NCBI GenBank assembly: GCA_016713105.1
Contig: JADJPS010000018.1
Location: forward strand, 62,001-126,000
Source: Devosia sp.
GTDB lineage: Bacteria; Pseudomonadota; Alphaproteobacteria; Rhizobiales; Devosiaceae
Length of the DNA: 64,000 nucleotides
Direction: 5' to 3'
Positions 25,313 through 34,607 of this stretch are shown piece by piece. The notes beneath the pieces were generated by a model. It was not told the DNA's origin and ran no database searches. It worked only from the letters and a program-made list of their open reading frames with translations. A program made the translations under genes and the position numbers. Numbering within the stretch: the stretch's first letter is position 1; every line of letters begins with the position of its first letter.

Positions 25313-26671
25313 TCAGGCGGCCGATGGGCTCGGCGTCCCCGAGGCGGAAGGATCGTCGGGCGGCACGTTCAGCGCCTCGGCATAGGCCGCCGAAAGCAGC
25401 CGGTACGAGCGGGAGTTGAAGGCGAGCACGGTGACCGCGACGCCGAGCAGACCGGCAAGCGTGAACACCAGCGCGATGCCGCGGGCCGGCCCCGTGCCGA
25501 ACCAGCCGCCGATCGCCTCAGCGCCGAAGCCGACGGTCATGAACGGGATCACCACGAACTCGGTCAGCGGACCGATGAGAAAGGCGGTGAGCGGCGAGGC
25601 CGCCTGCTCCACCGACTGCGCGAGGCCGAAGACGCGGCCCTGCCGCTCGAGCGGCACCACCTTCTGCAGCGTCGTGTGCTCGGCCGCCTCGGCATAGGGA
25701 CCGAGCAGCATCCAGATGAAGCAGCCCGCAACCAGCAGCCAGTAGGAGTGCTGGATGGCGAATACGCAGCACACACTCCAGGTGATGAGGTTGACCAACA
25801 GCAGCGTCCTGAGAGGCCGGCTCCCGAGCCCGGTGCGCGCGATGACGATGCCGCTGATGATGAAGGCAGTCGAGAGCACCCCGAAGGTCAGCCCCCAGAC
25901 CTCGACCGAGACCAGCGACAACCCGTAGGCATCGAGCAGCGCCATGAAGATGCCGCCGAGGAAATTGTTGAAGGTCGCGAACAGGATCAGCGCAAACAGG
26001 CCAGGCACCGCCCCGACGACGCGAATGGTCCCGGCAATGTCGACGCGCTTCGGCTCCGGCGGCACATCCGGATCGGGCGCCGGCCGCCCTTCGTCGATGC
26101 CGATCATCGCCATGTGGAAGAACGTCAGCGCCGTGAACAACAGTGCCAGCGGCATGACGAGCAGCATGCCGCCCCAGGCGACGAGAAAGCCACTGATCAC
26201 CGAAGTGGTGAGAAAGCCGATGCCACTCACCATCCCGACGAGGCCATTCGCCTTGTCGCGCCGGTCCTCGGGGATCAGCATCGTGACCAGCGTGGGTAGC
26301 GCGATGCTGCGGATATTGCCGGCAATCACGCCCAGCATCACCAGCAGCACGAACCCCCAGAGTACCGGACCGTAGGGATCGGCGAAACTCGCGGCGGGCG
26401 CGAGCAGCAGCAGCACCAGCGACAAAGCATAAAAGCCCATCGACACCAGGCTCGAGCCCATCATCGCGGCCTTCTTGGAATTGTGGTCGACGATGGAACC
26501 GAACCAGATGCCGAATGCCGCCGTCAGCACCAGGTCAATGCCGGCGATCATCCCTGTCGCGAACACCGACTGGGTTTCGATGAACACCCAGAAGGTGATG
26601 GCGAACCACACCGTGAAGTTGGTGATGTTGGCGACGAGGTTGTTGCCGAGGATCTGGTGAAACGGGTTCAT
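25313..26671 (-). CDS. MFS transporter
   Basis: About 452 residues with 12 predicted helices and a central charged loop near EGRPAPDPDVPPEPKR. The cytoplasmic loop after helix 2, WFGSIVDHNSKKAAMMGS, matches the conserved MFS motif A region. I chose the ATG at 26671 because GAGGA lies about eight bases upstream; the ORF itself opens at a TTG further up. The most similar known families are drug/sugar-type exporters and macrolide-efflux-like proteins. The substrate is unknown. A small palindrome TACCATTGGTA lies just upstream at 26695-26705. Confidence 0.88.
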   Translation of the reverse strand: MNPFHQILGNNLVANITNFTVWFAITFWVFIETQSVFATGMIAGIDLVLTAAFGIWFGSIVDHNSKKAAMMGSSLVSMGFYALSLVLLLLAPAASFADPYGPVLWGFVLLVMLGVIAGNIRSIALPTLVTMLIPEDRRDKANGLVGMVSGIGFLTTSVISGFLVAWGGMLLVMPLALLFTALTFFHMAMIGIDEGRPAPDPDVPPEPKRVDIAGTIRVVGAVPGLFALILFATFNNFLGGIFMALLDAYGLSLVSVEVWGLTFGVLSTAFIISGIVIARTGLGSRPLRTLLLVNLITWSVCCVFAIQHSYWLLVAGCFIWMLLGPYAEAAEHTTLQKVVPLERQGRVFGLAQSVEQAASPLTAFLIGPLTEFVVIPFMTVGFGAEAIGGWFGTGPARGIALVFTLAGLLGVAVTVLAFNSRSYRLLSAAYAEALNVPPDDPSASGTPSPSAA

Positions 26672-26763
26672 GGCGCGCATCCTCGGGTTGCGGGTACCAT
26701 TGGTAGCCAAACATGGCGCCCCTGCCTACCTCGGGACAAGCGCTGATCCGCCGGCCTGCCCTC

Positions 26764-28209
26764 TCAGCCGTTGAACGCGCGAAGGGCCTCATAGAGTTCC
26801 CGGTACTTGCCGAAGCGCTCGGCATAGTAGCCGGAGAGCGCCGGATCGGGCTCGAACGTCCGGTCGAACCGCACCAGGCCGTCGACGGCCTCCGGCAGCG
26901 AGGCCATCACGCCGCTGCCGAGCCCGGCGAGGATCGCCGCACCCACCGCCGCCGAATCGGCGACCGCGGTGCGGCGCAGGGCGAAGCCGAGCGCATCGGC
27001 CCGGATCTGGCACCAGGGGTCTGAGCGCGAGCCGCCGCCCCCGATATTGGCGCGCGCAAGGCGGAGTCCGGCCGAGGCCTCCAGCGCCTCGAAGGCCCAG
27101 CGCACCGAGAGCGCGACGCCTTCCATCACCGCCCGCACCATCTCGGGTGCCCCGGCGCGCGTGTCGAGCCGGGCGAAGACACCACGCGTTGCGCTGTCCC
27201 AGATCGGTGCCCGCTCGCCAGCGAGATGCGGCAGGAACAGCGGCACCGCGCTCGAGGGCGCCACCCCGGCGGCCAGGTCCGACATCTCGGCCGGACTGCG
27301 GCCGAGCACCTGGCCAAGCCAGGCCAGCGCCGCGCCACCGGTCTGGGTTGGCGCCGCGTGCATGACGATTCCGCCATAGGGTGGAAACACGATGACGCCG
27401 GGCGTCGGGTTGATTCGCGAGGAGATGATGCCCGGGATTTCGCTTGTGCCGCTCTGGCACATGGCGTCGCCCTCGCGCACCACGCCGACCCCGAACATGC
27501 CGCCCCAGGCATCCATTGCCCCCACCATCACCGGCGCGCCAGCGCCGGGACGCCCGGACCGGACGCGACCGACCACGTGGTGGAAGGCAAAGAGCGGCGG
27601 CAGCCGCTCGGCCGCGCCCGGCACGAGATCGAGCAGCGGCGCGACATAGCCGTCGCGCCCGACGAGGCCGACCGCCGACACCGGGTCCCCCGCCACCTCG
27701 CCGGTGAGTTGCAGCGCGCAATAGTCCTTGGGTAGCAGCACGTGGCGCGTCGCCGCCCAGACCTCTGGTCGCACCCGTGCGACATGCGCCATGCGCGACA
27801 GGGCGTGGCTCGCATCGACCGGGATCGGCGCCCCGAACCAGGCCAGCTTGTCCGCCGGCGCGATGCGCGCCTCGAGTGCCGCCGCATCGGCCGCGGCGCG
27901 CGTATCCTGCCAGACGATGGCGGGAAGCAGCGCCCGGCCCGCCGCATCGACGAAGACGTGGGTATTGACCTGCGAGCAGAGCCCGATCCCCTGCAGCCCG
28001 GAGAGGTCGTGCGCCGCGGCGAAGGCCTCGAGCGCGGCATCGATCGCGTCCATCCAGTCCGCCGGATCCTGCTCGGCGAGGCCGGGCGCGGGCCGCCGGA
28101 CCGGGTAGGCGCGGGCAAAGGACGCCAGCCGGTTGCCGCGGCGATCGACGAGGATCGCCTTCGTCGCCGTGGTGCCGATGTCGATGCCGATCAGGCACTC
28201 GCTAGCCAA
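26764..28209 (-). CDS. FGGY-family carbohydrate kinase
   Basis: About 481 residues from a TTG at 28209 preceded by an ideal AGGAGG site at five bases; the longer frame upstream lacks family sequence. N-terminal GIDIGTTATKAILVD is the first phosphate-binding loop. GAMDAWGGMFG holds the likely catalytic Asp. NIGGGGSRSDPWCQ is the C-terminal adenosine motif. The group is xylulose/ribulose/polyol-kinase-like. It is divergent from a ribose-type ABC importer across a 160-base spacer, so it probably phosphorylates the sugar or polyol that importer brings in. Confidence 0.92.
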   Translation of the reverse strand: MASECLIGIDIGTTATKAILVDRRGNRLASFARAYPVRRPAPGLAEQDPADWMDAIDAALEAFAAAHDLSGLQGIGLCSQVNTHVFVDAAGRALLPAIVWQDTRAAADAAALEARIAPADKLAWFGAPIPVDASHALSRMAHVARVRPEVWAATRHVLLPKDYCALQLTGEVAGDPVSAVGLVGRDGYVAPLLDLVPGAAERLPPLFAFHHVVGRVRSGRPGAGAPVMVGAMDAWGGMFGVGVVREGDAMCQSGTSEIPGIISSRINPTPGVIVFPPYGGIVMHAAPTQTGGAALAWLGQVLGRSPAEMSDLAAGVAPSSAVPLFLPHLAGERAPIWDSATRGVFARLDTRAGAPEMVRAVMEGVALSVRWAFEALEASAGLRLARANIGGGGSRSDPWCQIRADALGFALRRTAVADSAAVGAAILAGLGSGVMASLPEAVDGLVRFDRTFEPDPALSGYYAERFGKYRELYEALRAFNG

Positions 28210-28369
28210 GCCATCCTCCTTCGGCGCCCCTGCGCCCAAATGTGCGTAGCAGCCGCTGCGCCGCTCCCTTATAGTGCTCTGAGGCGTAAGGAAAACAACC
28301 GTCAGGCGCCGGGCAGCGCCGACGGACGGGCAAGGCCGACGCCACCTTGCCTCCAGGAGGACTAACCCC

Positions 28370-29311
28370 ATGCTCAGCAGCTTCAACCGGACCGTTCGCG
28401 GTCTCGTCCTTGCCGGCGCCGCTTTGGCGGCCGCAGCGTTTGCCGGCCCCGCCCTCGCCCAGTCGAAGGTGGCCGTCATCACCCCCTACCTGGCCCAGCC
28501 GGGCACCCAGTTCTATGTCGAGGCCTTCCAGGCCGTCGCCAAGGAAAAGGGCTGGGATGTCAACGTCATCGACACCTCCGGCGACGTCGCCGCGGTGATC
28601 AGTCGCATTGAGGACGTGGTCAACCAGGGCGTCGACGCCATCGTCATCAACGTCGATCCGGCCCAGGTCACCGCCGGCCTTCAGTCGGCCAAGAACGCCA
28701 ACATCCCGGTAGTCGGCATGGATGCCGGCAGCGACCCGCTGCTCGCCACCAATGTCACCTCTGACGGTGTTGCGATGGCGGAGACCACCGCCACCTACGT
28801 TGTCGATCGCATCGGCGCCAAGGGCAACGTAGTGATGTTCGTCTTCGACGCCTTCCCGCCCGTGCAGATCCGCGGCGCCAAGGCCGACGAGATCTTCGCC
28901 GCCAATGCCGACATCAAGGTGCTGGACCGCATCACCCCGGACGTCTCTGACGGCGGCATCGCCGATTCGCGGGCCAAGATGGAAGCCGTGCTCGCCGCCA
29001 ATCCGGCGTCCGGCAGCATCAGCGCCGTGTGGGCGGCCTGGGACCAGCCGGCGCTCGGCGCACTGCAGGCCATCGAGGCCGCCGGCCGTCAGGGCGAGGG
29101 CATCGTCATCACCGGCATCGACGCCAACCCGCAGGCGCGCGAGGAAGTCGCCAAGGGCGGTAACCTCGAGGCGACCGTGGCGCAGGACTTCACCGGCATC
29201 GGCACCGCCGCAGCCGAAGCGGTGGCCAAGCTCCTCGCCGGTGAGACCATCGCCGACCCGGTGATCTTCGTCCCCACCAAGCTGGTGACGAAAGAGAACG
29301 CGGCCAACTGA
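28370..29311 (+). CDS. Ribose-type sugar ABC transporter substrate-binding protein
   Basis: A 313-residue periplasmic protein with a signal peptide ending AGPALAQ at about residue 31. It belongs to the RbsB/LacI-like binding group: SKVAVITPYLAQPGTQFY, DAIVINVDPAQV, NIPVVGMDAGSD and VVITGIDANPQ follow the two-lobe pattern. An AGGAGG site precedes the ATG. It is separated from its ATPase gene by a 177-base spacer with hairpin repeats, a common way to keep binding-protein mRNA abundant. The pentose, hexose or polyol bound cannot be read. Confidence 0.94.
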   Translation: MLSSFNRTVRGLVLAGAALAAAAFAGPALAQSKVAVITPYLAQPGTQFYVEAFQAVAKEKGWDVNVIDTSGDVAAVISRIEDVVNQGVDAIVINVDPAQVTAGLQSAKNANIPVVGMDAGSDPLLATNVTSDGVAMAETTATYVVDRIGAKGNVVMFVFDAFPPVQIRGAKADEIFAANADIKVLDRITPDVSDGGIADSRAKMEAVLAANPASGSISAVWAAWDQPALGALQAIEAAGRQGEGIVITGIDANPQAREEVAKGGNLEATVAQDFTGIGTAAAEAVAKLLAGETIADPVIFVPTKLVTKENAAN

Positions 29312-29350
29312 GCATGGCGGGGGGCCGAGCGCGCTGCTCACCCCTCCCAG

Positions 29351-29371
29351 CCTCCCCCGTGACGGGGGAGG
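29351..29371. repeat. Intergenic palindromic element between binding-protein and ATPase genes
   Basis: Nine-base arms CCTCCCCCG and CGGGGGAGG flank a TGA loop. A degenerate second copy, CCTCCCACGTGAAGGGGG, follows at about 29419-29437. Such C/G-rich hairpins are scattered between genes of many Hyphomicrobiales; here the position after a binding-protein gene suggests an mRNA-stabilising or attenuating role. Confidence 0.5.
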
Positions 29372-29488
29372 CACCCTGCCGCGTATCTAGCGCTATCCCG
29401 CGCTTTCGCCAGAACACACCTCCCACGTGAAGGGGGCGGCGGAGCTGGACGCCCTTCCTGCCCGGTCCGGTCAACTGAACTGACGCCC

Positions 29489-31009
29489 ATGACCCTGCTC
29501 TCCCTCAGCCATGTCGCCAAGGCCTATGCCGGCGTGCCGGCCCTGAGCGATGTGAACCTCACGCTCGCTGCGGGCGAGATCCATGCGCTGATGGGTGAGA
29601 ACGGCGCCGGCAAGTCGACACTGATCCGGATCCTCGCAGGGGTGATTCAACCCGACCGGGCGACGATCGAGATGGACGGCAGACCCGTCACCTTCGAGAG
29701 CCCGGGCGCAGCGCACCGGCTGGGGCTGCGCTTCATCCACCAGGAACTCAACACCGTCCCGGCCCTGTCGGTCGCCGAGAACATCTTCGTCGGCCGCCGC
29801 TATCCGACGCGGGCCGGAGTGTTCGTCGACTGGAGACAACTGCACGCCACGGCCCGCGCGGCGCTGGACCGGCTCGGCATCACCCATGTCGACACCCGCC
29901 GCAAGATGGGCAGCCTGTCGATCGGCGACCAGATGCTGGTGCGCATCTCGAGCGCCTTTCTGAGCGAGGCCGGCGCTCCGGCCCGGCTCTACGTCATGGA
30001 CGAGCCGACGGCGGCGCTGACGCGCGAGGAATCGGAGCGCCTGTTCCGGGTACTGCGCGAGATCCGCGCCGGTGGCGGGGCGGTGCTCTACGTGTCGCAC
30101 CGCATCGATGAGGTGATGGCGCTGTGCGACCGGGCGACCGTGTTGCGCGACGGCACTACCATCGACACCGGCCGGGTCGCCGAGATCACCCACGACGACC
30201 TCGTGGCCCTGATGATCGGCCGCAAGGTCGGGGAGGCCTATCCACCCCCGGCCACCCGTCCATCGGGCGAGGTGGCGCTGGTTGCACAGGGGATCGGGAA
30301 CGGCGCGCTCGCGGACGTGACACTCAGGGTCGGCAAGGGCGAGATCGTCGGCATTGCCGGACTGTCCGGCTCGGGGCAGCGCGAACTGCTGCGCACCCTG
30401 TTCGGCGACCTGCCGCTGCGGCGCGGTACGCTCGAACTCGATGGCCGGCCATATCACCCGAAGAGCCCCGCCGACGCCTGGCGCGCCGGCTTTGCCTACG
30501 TGCCGCGCGAGCGCCGCTCCGAGGGGCTGGTGCTGAGCCGGCCGATCTTCGAGAACGTCACCCTCGCCCATCTGGCCAGCCAGAGCCTCGGCGGCACCTT
30601 CCTCCGGCCTCGCGCCGAACGGGCCTTCGCCGCCCGCCTCGGCGGCGACGTGCGCCTGCGGGCCACCGGTCCCGGCCAGCTGGCGTTGCAGCTGAGCGGC
30701 GGCAACCAGCAGAAGGTGGTGTTCGCCCGAGCGCTGAGCGGCAATCCGCGTGTGCTGCTGCTTGACGAGCCGACCCGCGGCGTCGACGTCGGCGCCAAGT
30801 TCGACATCTACTCGATCATCCGCGACATGACGGCGAACGGCATGGCGGTGATCCTCGTGTCATCGGACCTTCCCGAACTGATCGGCATGTGCGATCGCAT
30901 CGCCATCATGCGGGAGGGCAGAATGACCGGCACGGTTTCAGCGCGCGGCCTCAACGAGGAGACGCTGCTCAACCTGTGCTACGGGCGTGGCGCGGAGGCT
31001 GCGGCATGA
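29489..31009 (+). CDS. Ribose-type sugar ABC transporter ATPase with two ABC domains (RbsA-like)
   Basis: A 506-residue protein with two fused nucleotide-binding domains. Domain 1 has Walker A GENGAGKST near residues 37-45 and Walker B YVMDEPTAALT. Domain 2, from about residue 260, has the usual degenerate GLSGSGQREL, signature LSGGNQQKVVFARAL and Walker B LLLDEPTRGVDVGAK. The signature of domain 1 (LSIGDQ) is divergent, as is common in this family. The stop overlaps the permease ATG. It drives import of the sugar bound by the upstream protein. Confidence 0.94.
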   Translation: MTLLSLSHVAKAYAGVPALSDVNLTLAAGEIHALMGENGAGKSTLIRILAGVIQPDRATIEMDGRPVTFESPGAAHRLGLRFIHQELNTVPALSVAENIFVGRRYPTRAGVFVDWRQLHATARAALDRLGITHVDTRRKMGSLSIGDQMLVRISSAFLSEAGAPARLYVMDEPTAALTREESERLFRVLREIRAGGGAVLYVSHRIDEVMALCDRATVLRDGTTIDTGRVAEITHDDLVALMIGRKVGEAYPPPATRPSGEVALVAQGIGNGALADVTLRVGKGEIVGIAGLSGSGQRELLRTLFGDLPLRRGTLELDGRPYHPKSPADAWRAGFAYVPRERRSEGLVLSRPIFENVTLAHLASQSLGGTFLRPRAERAFAARLGGDVRLRATGPGQLALQLSGGNQQKVVFARALSGNPRVLLLDEPTRGVDVGAKFDIYSIIRDMTANGMAVILVSSDLPELIGMCDRIAIMREGRMTGTVSARGLNEETLLNLCYGRGAEAAA

Positions 31010-31977
31010 TGGCCCTCGCCCTGCTGCGCCGGTACGGCACGCTGATCGGCTTTGTCCTCATCCTCGCTGTGTTCTGGATCAGCCTTCCGGAAACCTTCAT
31101 GACAGCCCGCAACTGGCTCAACACCACACAGCAGCTCTCGATGCTCATGGTGGTGGCGGCCGGCATGACCATCGTCATGGCCATGGGCGATTTCGACCTC
31201 AGCGTCGGCTCGGCGGCGAGCCTAGCCGGCATCGTCGCCGGAGCGCTGTTCATCGCCGGCTATCCGCCCGCCATGGCGGTCGGCGCCGCGCTCGCGATCG
31301 GGCTCGCCGGCGGGGCAATCAACGGTGTCCTCGTCAGCGTCATCGGCATCCTGCCCTTCATCGCCACCCTCGCCACCCTCACCATCTATTCCGGGCTCGC
31401 CTTCGTGATCAGCGGCGGCAAGACCATTTCCGGCAAGTCGATCCCCGAGAGCTTCGGCAACTTCGCCCGCGAGGGCCTGCCGCTCGGCGAGGTCGGCGGC
31501 GTGGCGCTGATGCTGCCCAACCTCACCATTGTCGCCGTTGCCGTGGTCTTCCTCGTCTGGGTGCTGCTCGAGCAGACCACCTTCGGGCGGCGCCTCTACG
31601 CCATCGGCGGCAACATCGAGGCCGCCTACCTGAGCGGCGTGCCGGTCCGCCGGCTGAAGCTCGCCGCCTTCGCGCTGACCGGGCTGAGCGCCGCAGGAGC
31701 CGGGCTGATGTACGCGAGCCGCGTCGCCTCGGCCAATCCGACCCAGGGCAGTGGACTGATGCTCAATGCAATCGCCGCGGTGTTCCTCGGCATGACGATG
31801 AGCGAACAGGGCGAGCCGCGCATCCTCGCCACCGTCATCGGCGTGCTGATCCTCGGCGTGCTCGACAACGGCCTCACCCAGCTCGCCGTCGACAGCTACA
31901 TCCGGCAGATCCTCGTCGGCGCCATCATCGTCCTCGCCGTCTCCGCCGGGGCCCTCGGCAAACGCGGCCGGCGCTGA
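31006..31977 (+). CDS. Ribose-type sugar ABC transporter permease (RbsC-like)
   Basis: A 323-residue inner-membrane permease with about ten helices, starting at the ATGATGG overlap with the ATPase stop. MAMGDFDLSVGS near residues 60-71, NGVLVSVIGILPFIATLAT and the C-terminal LGVLDNGLTQL are signatures of the RbsC/AraH family. It probably forms a homodimeric pore. It ends two bases before the end of the convergent etfA gene, so any terminator must lie inside coding sequence. Confidence 0.94.
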   Translation: MMALALLRRYGTLIGFVLILAVFWISLPETFMTARNWLNTTQQLSMLMVVAAGMTIVMAMGDFDLSVGSAASLAGIVAGALFIAGYPPAMAVGAALAIGLAGGAINGVLVSVIGILPFIATLATLTIYSGLAFVISGGKTISGKSIPESFGNFAREGLPLGEVGGVALMLPNLTIVAVAVVFLVWVLLEQTTFGRRLYAIGGNIEAAYLSGVPVRRLKLAAFALTGLSAAGAGLMYASRVASANPTQGSGLMLNAIAAVFLGMTMSEQGEPRILATVIGVLILGVLDNGLTQLAVDSYIRQILVGAIIVLAVSAGALGKRGRR

Positions 31978-31978
31978 C

Positions 31979-32920
31979 TCAGCGCGCCGGCCCGAGCGCC
32001 GCCGTGAGTTCTGGCAACAGCGTGAAGATGTCGCCGACCAGCCCGTAATTGGCCAACTGGAAGATCGGTGCCGAAGGGTCGGAATTGATGGCGACGATCA
32101 CCTTGGCATCCTTCATGCCGGCCAGGTGCTGGATGGCGCCCGAGATGCCGCAGGCGATGTAGAGATCGGGCGCGACGATCTTGCCCGTCTGGCCGACCTG
32201 CAGGTCGTTGGCCGCATAGCCCGCATCGACCGCCGCCCGGCTGGCGCCGATCGCAGCATTCAGCGCCACCGCGAGCGGCATCAGCAGCGCATCGAACTGC
32301 GCCTTGCTGCCGAAAGCGCGGCCACCCGAGACGACAATCCGCGCCGCCGTCAGCTCAGGCCGGTCCGACGCGACGCTGCGGTCCTCGATCAGCCGGACCA
32401 GCCCGGGATCGCCGGCCGCCGCCACCGCGACGATCTCGGCGGCGTTGCCTGCCGGGGCCGCCGCGAAGGCACTGGCGCGGACGGTCATCACCAGCTTTGC
32501 GTCGCCAGAGCGCACGATCTCGACGGCATTGCCGGCATAGATCGGGCGACGAAAGGTCTCCGGTCCCTCGACGGCAATGACATCGGAGACCTGCATGACA
32601 TCCAGTAGAGCGGCGACGCGCGGCAGCACATCCTTTCCGGTGCTGGTCGCGGCGGCGACAATTGCGCCGTAGCCGGCGGCGAGATCGATGAGCAGCGACG
32701 CGAGCGGCTCGGCGAGGCCGGCGCCATAGCGCGCCTCATCGGCGAGCAGCACGCGCTCGACACCGGCAAAGCCGGCGGCCGCCGTGGCTGCGCCGCCACA
32801 GCCCGTGCCGGCGACCAGCACATGCACCGGCTGGCCCAGCGCCAGCGCGGCGGTCAGCGCCTGGGCGGTCTGCGGATCGAGGGTCGTATTGTCGTGTTCG
32901 GCGAGGAGGAGCGTGGTCAT
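31979..32920 (-). CDS. etfA: Electron transfer flavoprotein alpha subunit
   Basis: A 313-residue protein. The C-terminal domain holds the FAD site: GASRAAVDAGYAANDLQVGQ, APDLYIACGISGAIQHLAGM and AINSDPSAPIFQLANYGLVGD are textbook ETF-alpha motifs. With ETF-beta it takes electrons from flavin dehydrogenases and passes them to ETF:ubiquinone oxidoreductase, which is not in this window. It is the last gene of the operon that encodes two demethylating dehydrogenases, its likely electron donors. Its ATG overlaps the etfB stop. Confidence 0.95.
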   Translation of the reverse strand: MTTLLLAEHDNTTLDPQTAQALTAALALGQPVHVLVAGTGCGGAATAAAGFAGVERVLLADEARYGAGLAEPLASLLIDLAAGYGAIVAAATSTGKDVLPRVAALLDVMQVSDVIAVEGPETFRRPIYAGNAVEIVRSGDAKLVMTVRASAFAAAPAGNAAEIVAVAAAGDPGLVRLIEDRSVASDRPELTAARIVVSGGRAFGSKAQFDALLMPLAVALNAAIGASRAAVDAGYAANDLQVGQTGKIVAPDLYIACGISGAIQHLAGMKDAKVIVAINSDPSAPIFQLANYGLVGDIFTLLPELTAALGPAR

Positions 32921-33669
32921 CAGATCACCTTGGCTTCGTGCCGGAGCTTGTCGACCAGTTCGGTGACGGTGGCCACCATCACTCCCGCCTGTCGCTGCGG
33001 CGGCTCCTCGGTCCGCAGCACGGTGAGGCGCGGCGAGAGGTCGAGCCCGAGCTCGGCGGCCGTGAGTTTGGCGAGCGGCTTGCTGCGCGCCTTCATGATG
33101 GCGGGTAGCGCCGCAAACCGCGGCGTGTTGAGCCTGAGGTCGACGGTCACCACTGCGGGCAGGGTCAGATCCACCACCCGAAGGCCGCCATCGACCTCGC
33201 GCGTGACGCGCACCGTCTCGCCGGCGATCTCGATGCCACTCGCGAAAGTCGCCTGCCCGCGCCCCATCAGCGCCGCCAGCATCTGGCCGGTCTGGTTGGC
33301 GTCATCATCGATCGCCTGCTTGCCCAAGAGCACGAGGTCTGCCGCCTCGCGTTCGGCCAGCGCCCGCAACACCTTGGCGACGCCGAGCGGCTCGGTGCGC
33401 CCTTCGTGCTGGACGAGGATCGCCCGATCGACCCCGAGGGCGAGGGCCTGGCGCAGCGTATCCTCGGCCTTGGCCGGCCCGACCGAGACGGCGACGACCT
33501 CGCTCGCGACGCCAGCCTCCTTGAACCGCACCGCCTGCTCGACGGCGATCTCGTCGAACGGATTCATCGCCATCTTGACGTTGTCGAGCTCGACGCCCGA
33601 GCCATCGCGCTTGACGCGGATGCGGAAATTCGCGTCGACGACGCGCTTGACTGCGACCAGTATCTTCAT
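32920..33669 (-). CDS. etfB: Electron transfer flavoprotein beta subunit
   Basis: A 249-residue protein of the ETF-beta family. MKILVAVKRVVDANFRIRV opens the AMP-binding domain, MAMNPFDEIAVEQAVR is the conserved region near residues 35-50, and ADLVLLGKQAIDDDANQTGQ is the signature stretch near residues 115-134. It pairs with the etfA product encoded directly downstream. The gene lies 14 bases after the LicA-like kinase gene, clearly in the same transcript as the two FAD/GcvT dehydrogenases. Confidence 0.95.
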   Translation of the reverse strand: MKILVAVKRVVDANFRIRVKRDGSGVELDNVKMAMNPFDEIAVEQAVRFKEAGVASEVVAVSVGPAKAEDTLRQALALGVDRAILVQHEGRTEPLGVAKVLRALAEREAADLVLLGKQAIDDDANQTGQMLAALMGRGQATFASGIEIAGETVRVTREVDGGLRVVDLTLPAVVTVDLRLNTPRFAALPAIMKARSKPLAKLTAAELGLDLSPRLTVLRTEEPPQRQAGVMVATVTELVDKLRHEAKVI

Positions 33670-33683
33670 GGTCCGTTATCCTT

Positions 33684-34607
33684 TCAGTACGGCCCCGCCG
33701 CGACCGCGGCCACGTGCCCGGCAAAGCCGGGCGTCGCCATCAGGGCACGACAGCGGGCAAAGCGGTTGCTGGCATAGGCCCAGAAATCGTCGGCGGGATT
33801 GCCGTTGGCATGCTGGATCAGGCCCCACAATGTCCAGAGCAGATCGCACATCGCCTTGTATATGACCATTCGCCCGCGCTCGTCGTGACGCGGCTCGGTG
33901 CCGAAATAGCCCGCGAGCAGTTCCTCGTCCTGGCCGGCATCGAACCCGCCCTCGACCGATAGATCGCCCAGATCCCACATCGGATCGTTCATGCCGGAGT
34001 ACTCCCAGTCGACAATCCACATGCGTTCCCCGGTATCGAGCAGGTTTTCGCACAGCGGGTCGCAATGGCAGGCAACGAGCGGCAGCGGATGCGCGGCGAG
34101 CGCGGCGCGCACCGTCTCGGCCTCGCCGAGCACGTCGTGATAGCCCTCGGGCAGGTCAACGGTGCGGGTCGAGAGCAGCCTCAGATAGTCGTCGATCATG
34201 GCGAACAGCTCGAAGCGGAAATCGAACCGGGCTCCCGAGCGATGCAGCCGGCGGAAGGCCTCGCCGGCCCGGCGGGGCGCCCCGGAACGCGCGCGGAACA
34301 TTGCCGGCGACATGGTCTCGACGCCATCGAGAAACGCCGTCACCAGCACGCCGCTGGCGGGATCGGCGAACAGCACCTCGGGGCTGACCCCGGCCCGGGC
34401 CGCTTCCCGTGCCGCCTGCGCCTCGTTGGCTCGGTTGATGTACTCTTCGGTGCCCTTGCCTGGAAGGCGAAGGCACAAGACCCCGGCGCCGGCCACCCGG
34501 AAGACCCGGTTGGTCAGCCCGCCGAGCCGCGTGATGGCGGCGCCCTCCCAGCCGCCATAGGCGGGGATGGCGAGAAGCGCCCGGCGCGCGTCGTCGATGT
34601 CGCTCAT
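33684..34607 (-). CDS. Choline/ethanolamine kinase-like phosphotransferase (LicA type) A
   Basis: A 307-residue protein of the APH/choline-kinase fold. The catalytic Brenner-type motif is CHCDPLCENLL (His, Asp, Asn present) near residues 189-199, and the metal-binding Asp lies in WIVDWEYSGMNDPMWDLGDL. This is the choline-kinase/LicA form. I chose the ATG at 34607, which overlaps the stop of the dehydrogenase gene as ATGA; the ORF beyond it is a shadow. It should phosphorylate a hydroxyl of a choline-like amino alcohol. Its position next to a GcvT-type dehydrogenase and ETF is unusual. Confidence 0.88.
   Translation of the reverse strand: MSDIDDARRALLAIPAYGGWEGAAITRLGGLTNRVFRVAGAGVLCLRLPGKGTEEYINRANEAQAAREAARAGVSPEVLFADPASGVLVTAFLDGVETMSPAMFRARSGAPRRAGEAFRRLHRSGARFDFRFELFAMIDDYLRLLSTRTVDLPEGYHDVLGEAETVRAALAAHPLPLVACHCDPLCENLLDTGERMWIVDWEYSGMNDPMWDLGDLSVEGGFDAGQDEELLAGYFGTEPRHDERGRMVIYKAMCDLLWTLWGLIQHANGNPADDFWAYASNRFARCRALMATPGFAGHVAAVAAGPY

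Noticed and set aside
26695..26705. TACCATTGGTA palindrome upstream of the MFS gene as an operator
   Set aside because: It is short, single and partly overlaps the start region of the ORF; evidence is too weak for a feature.
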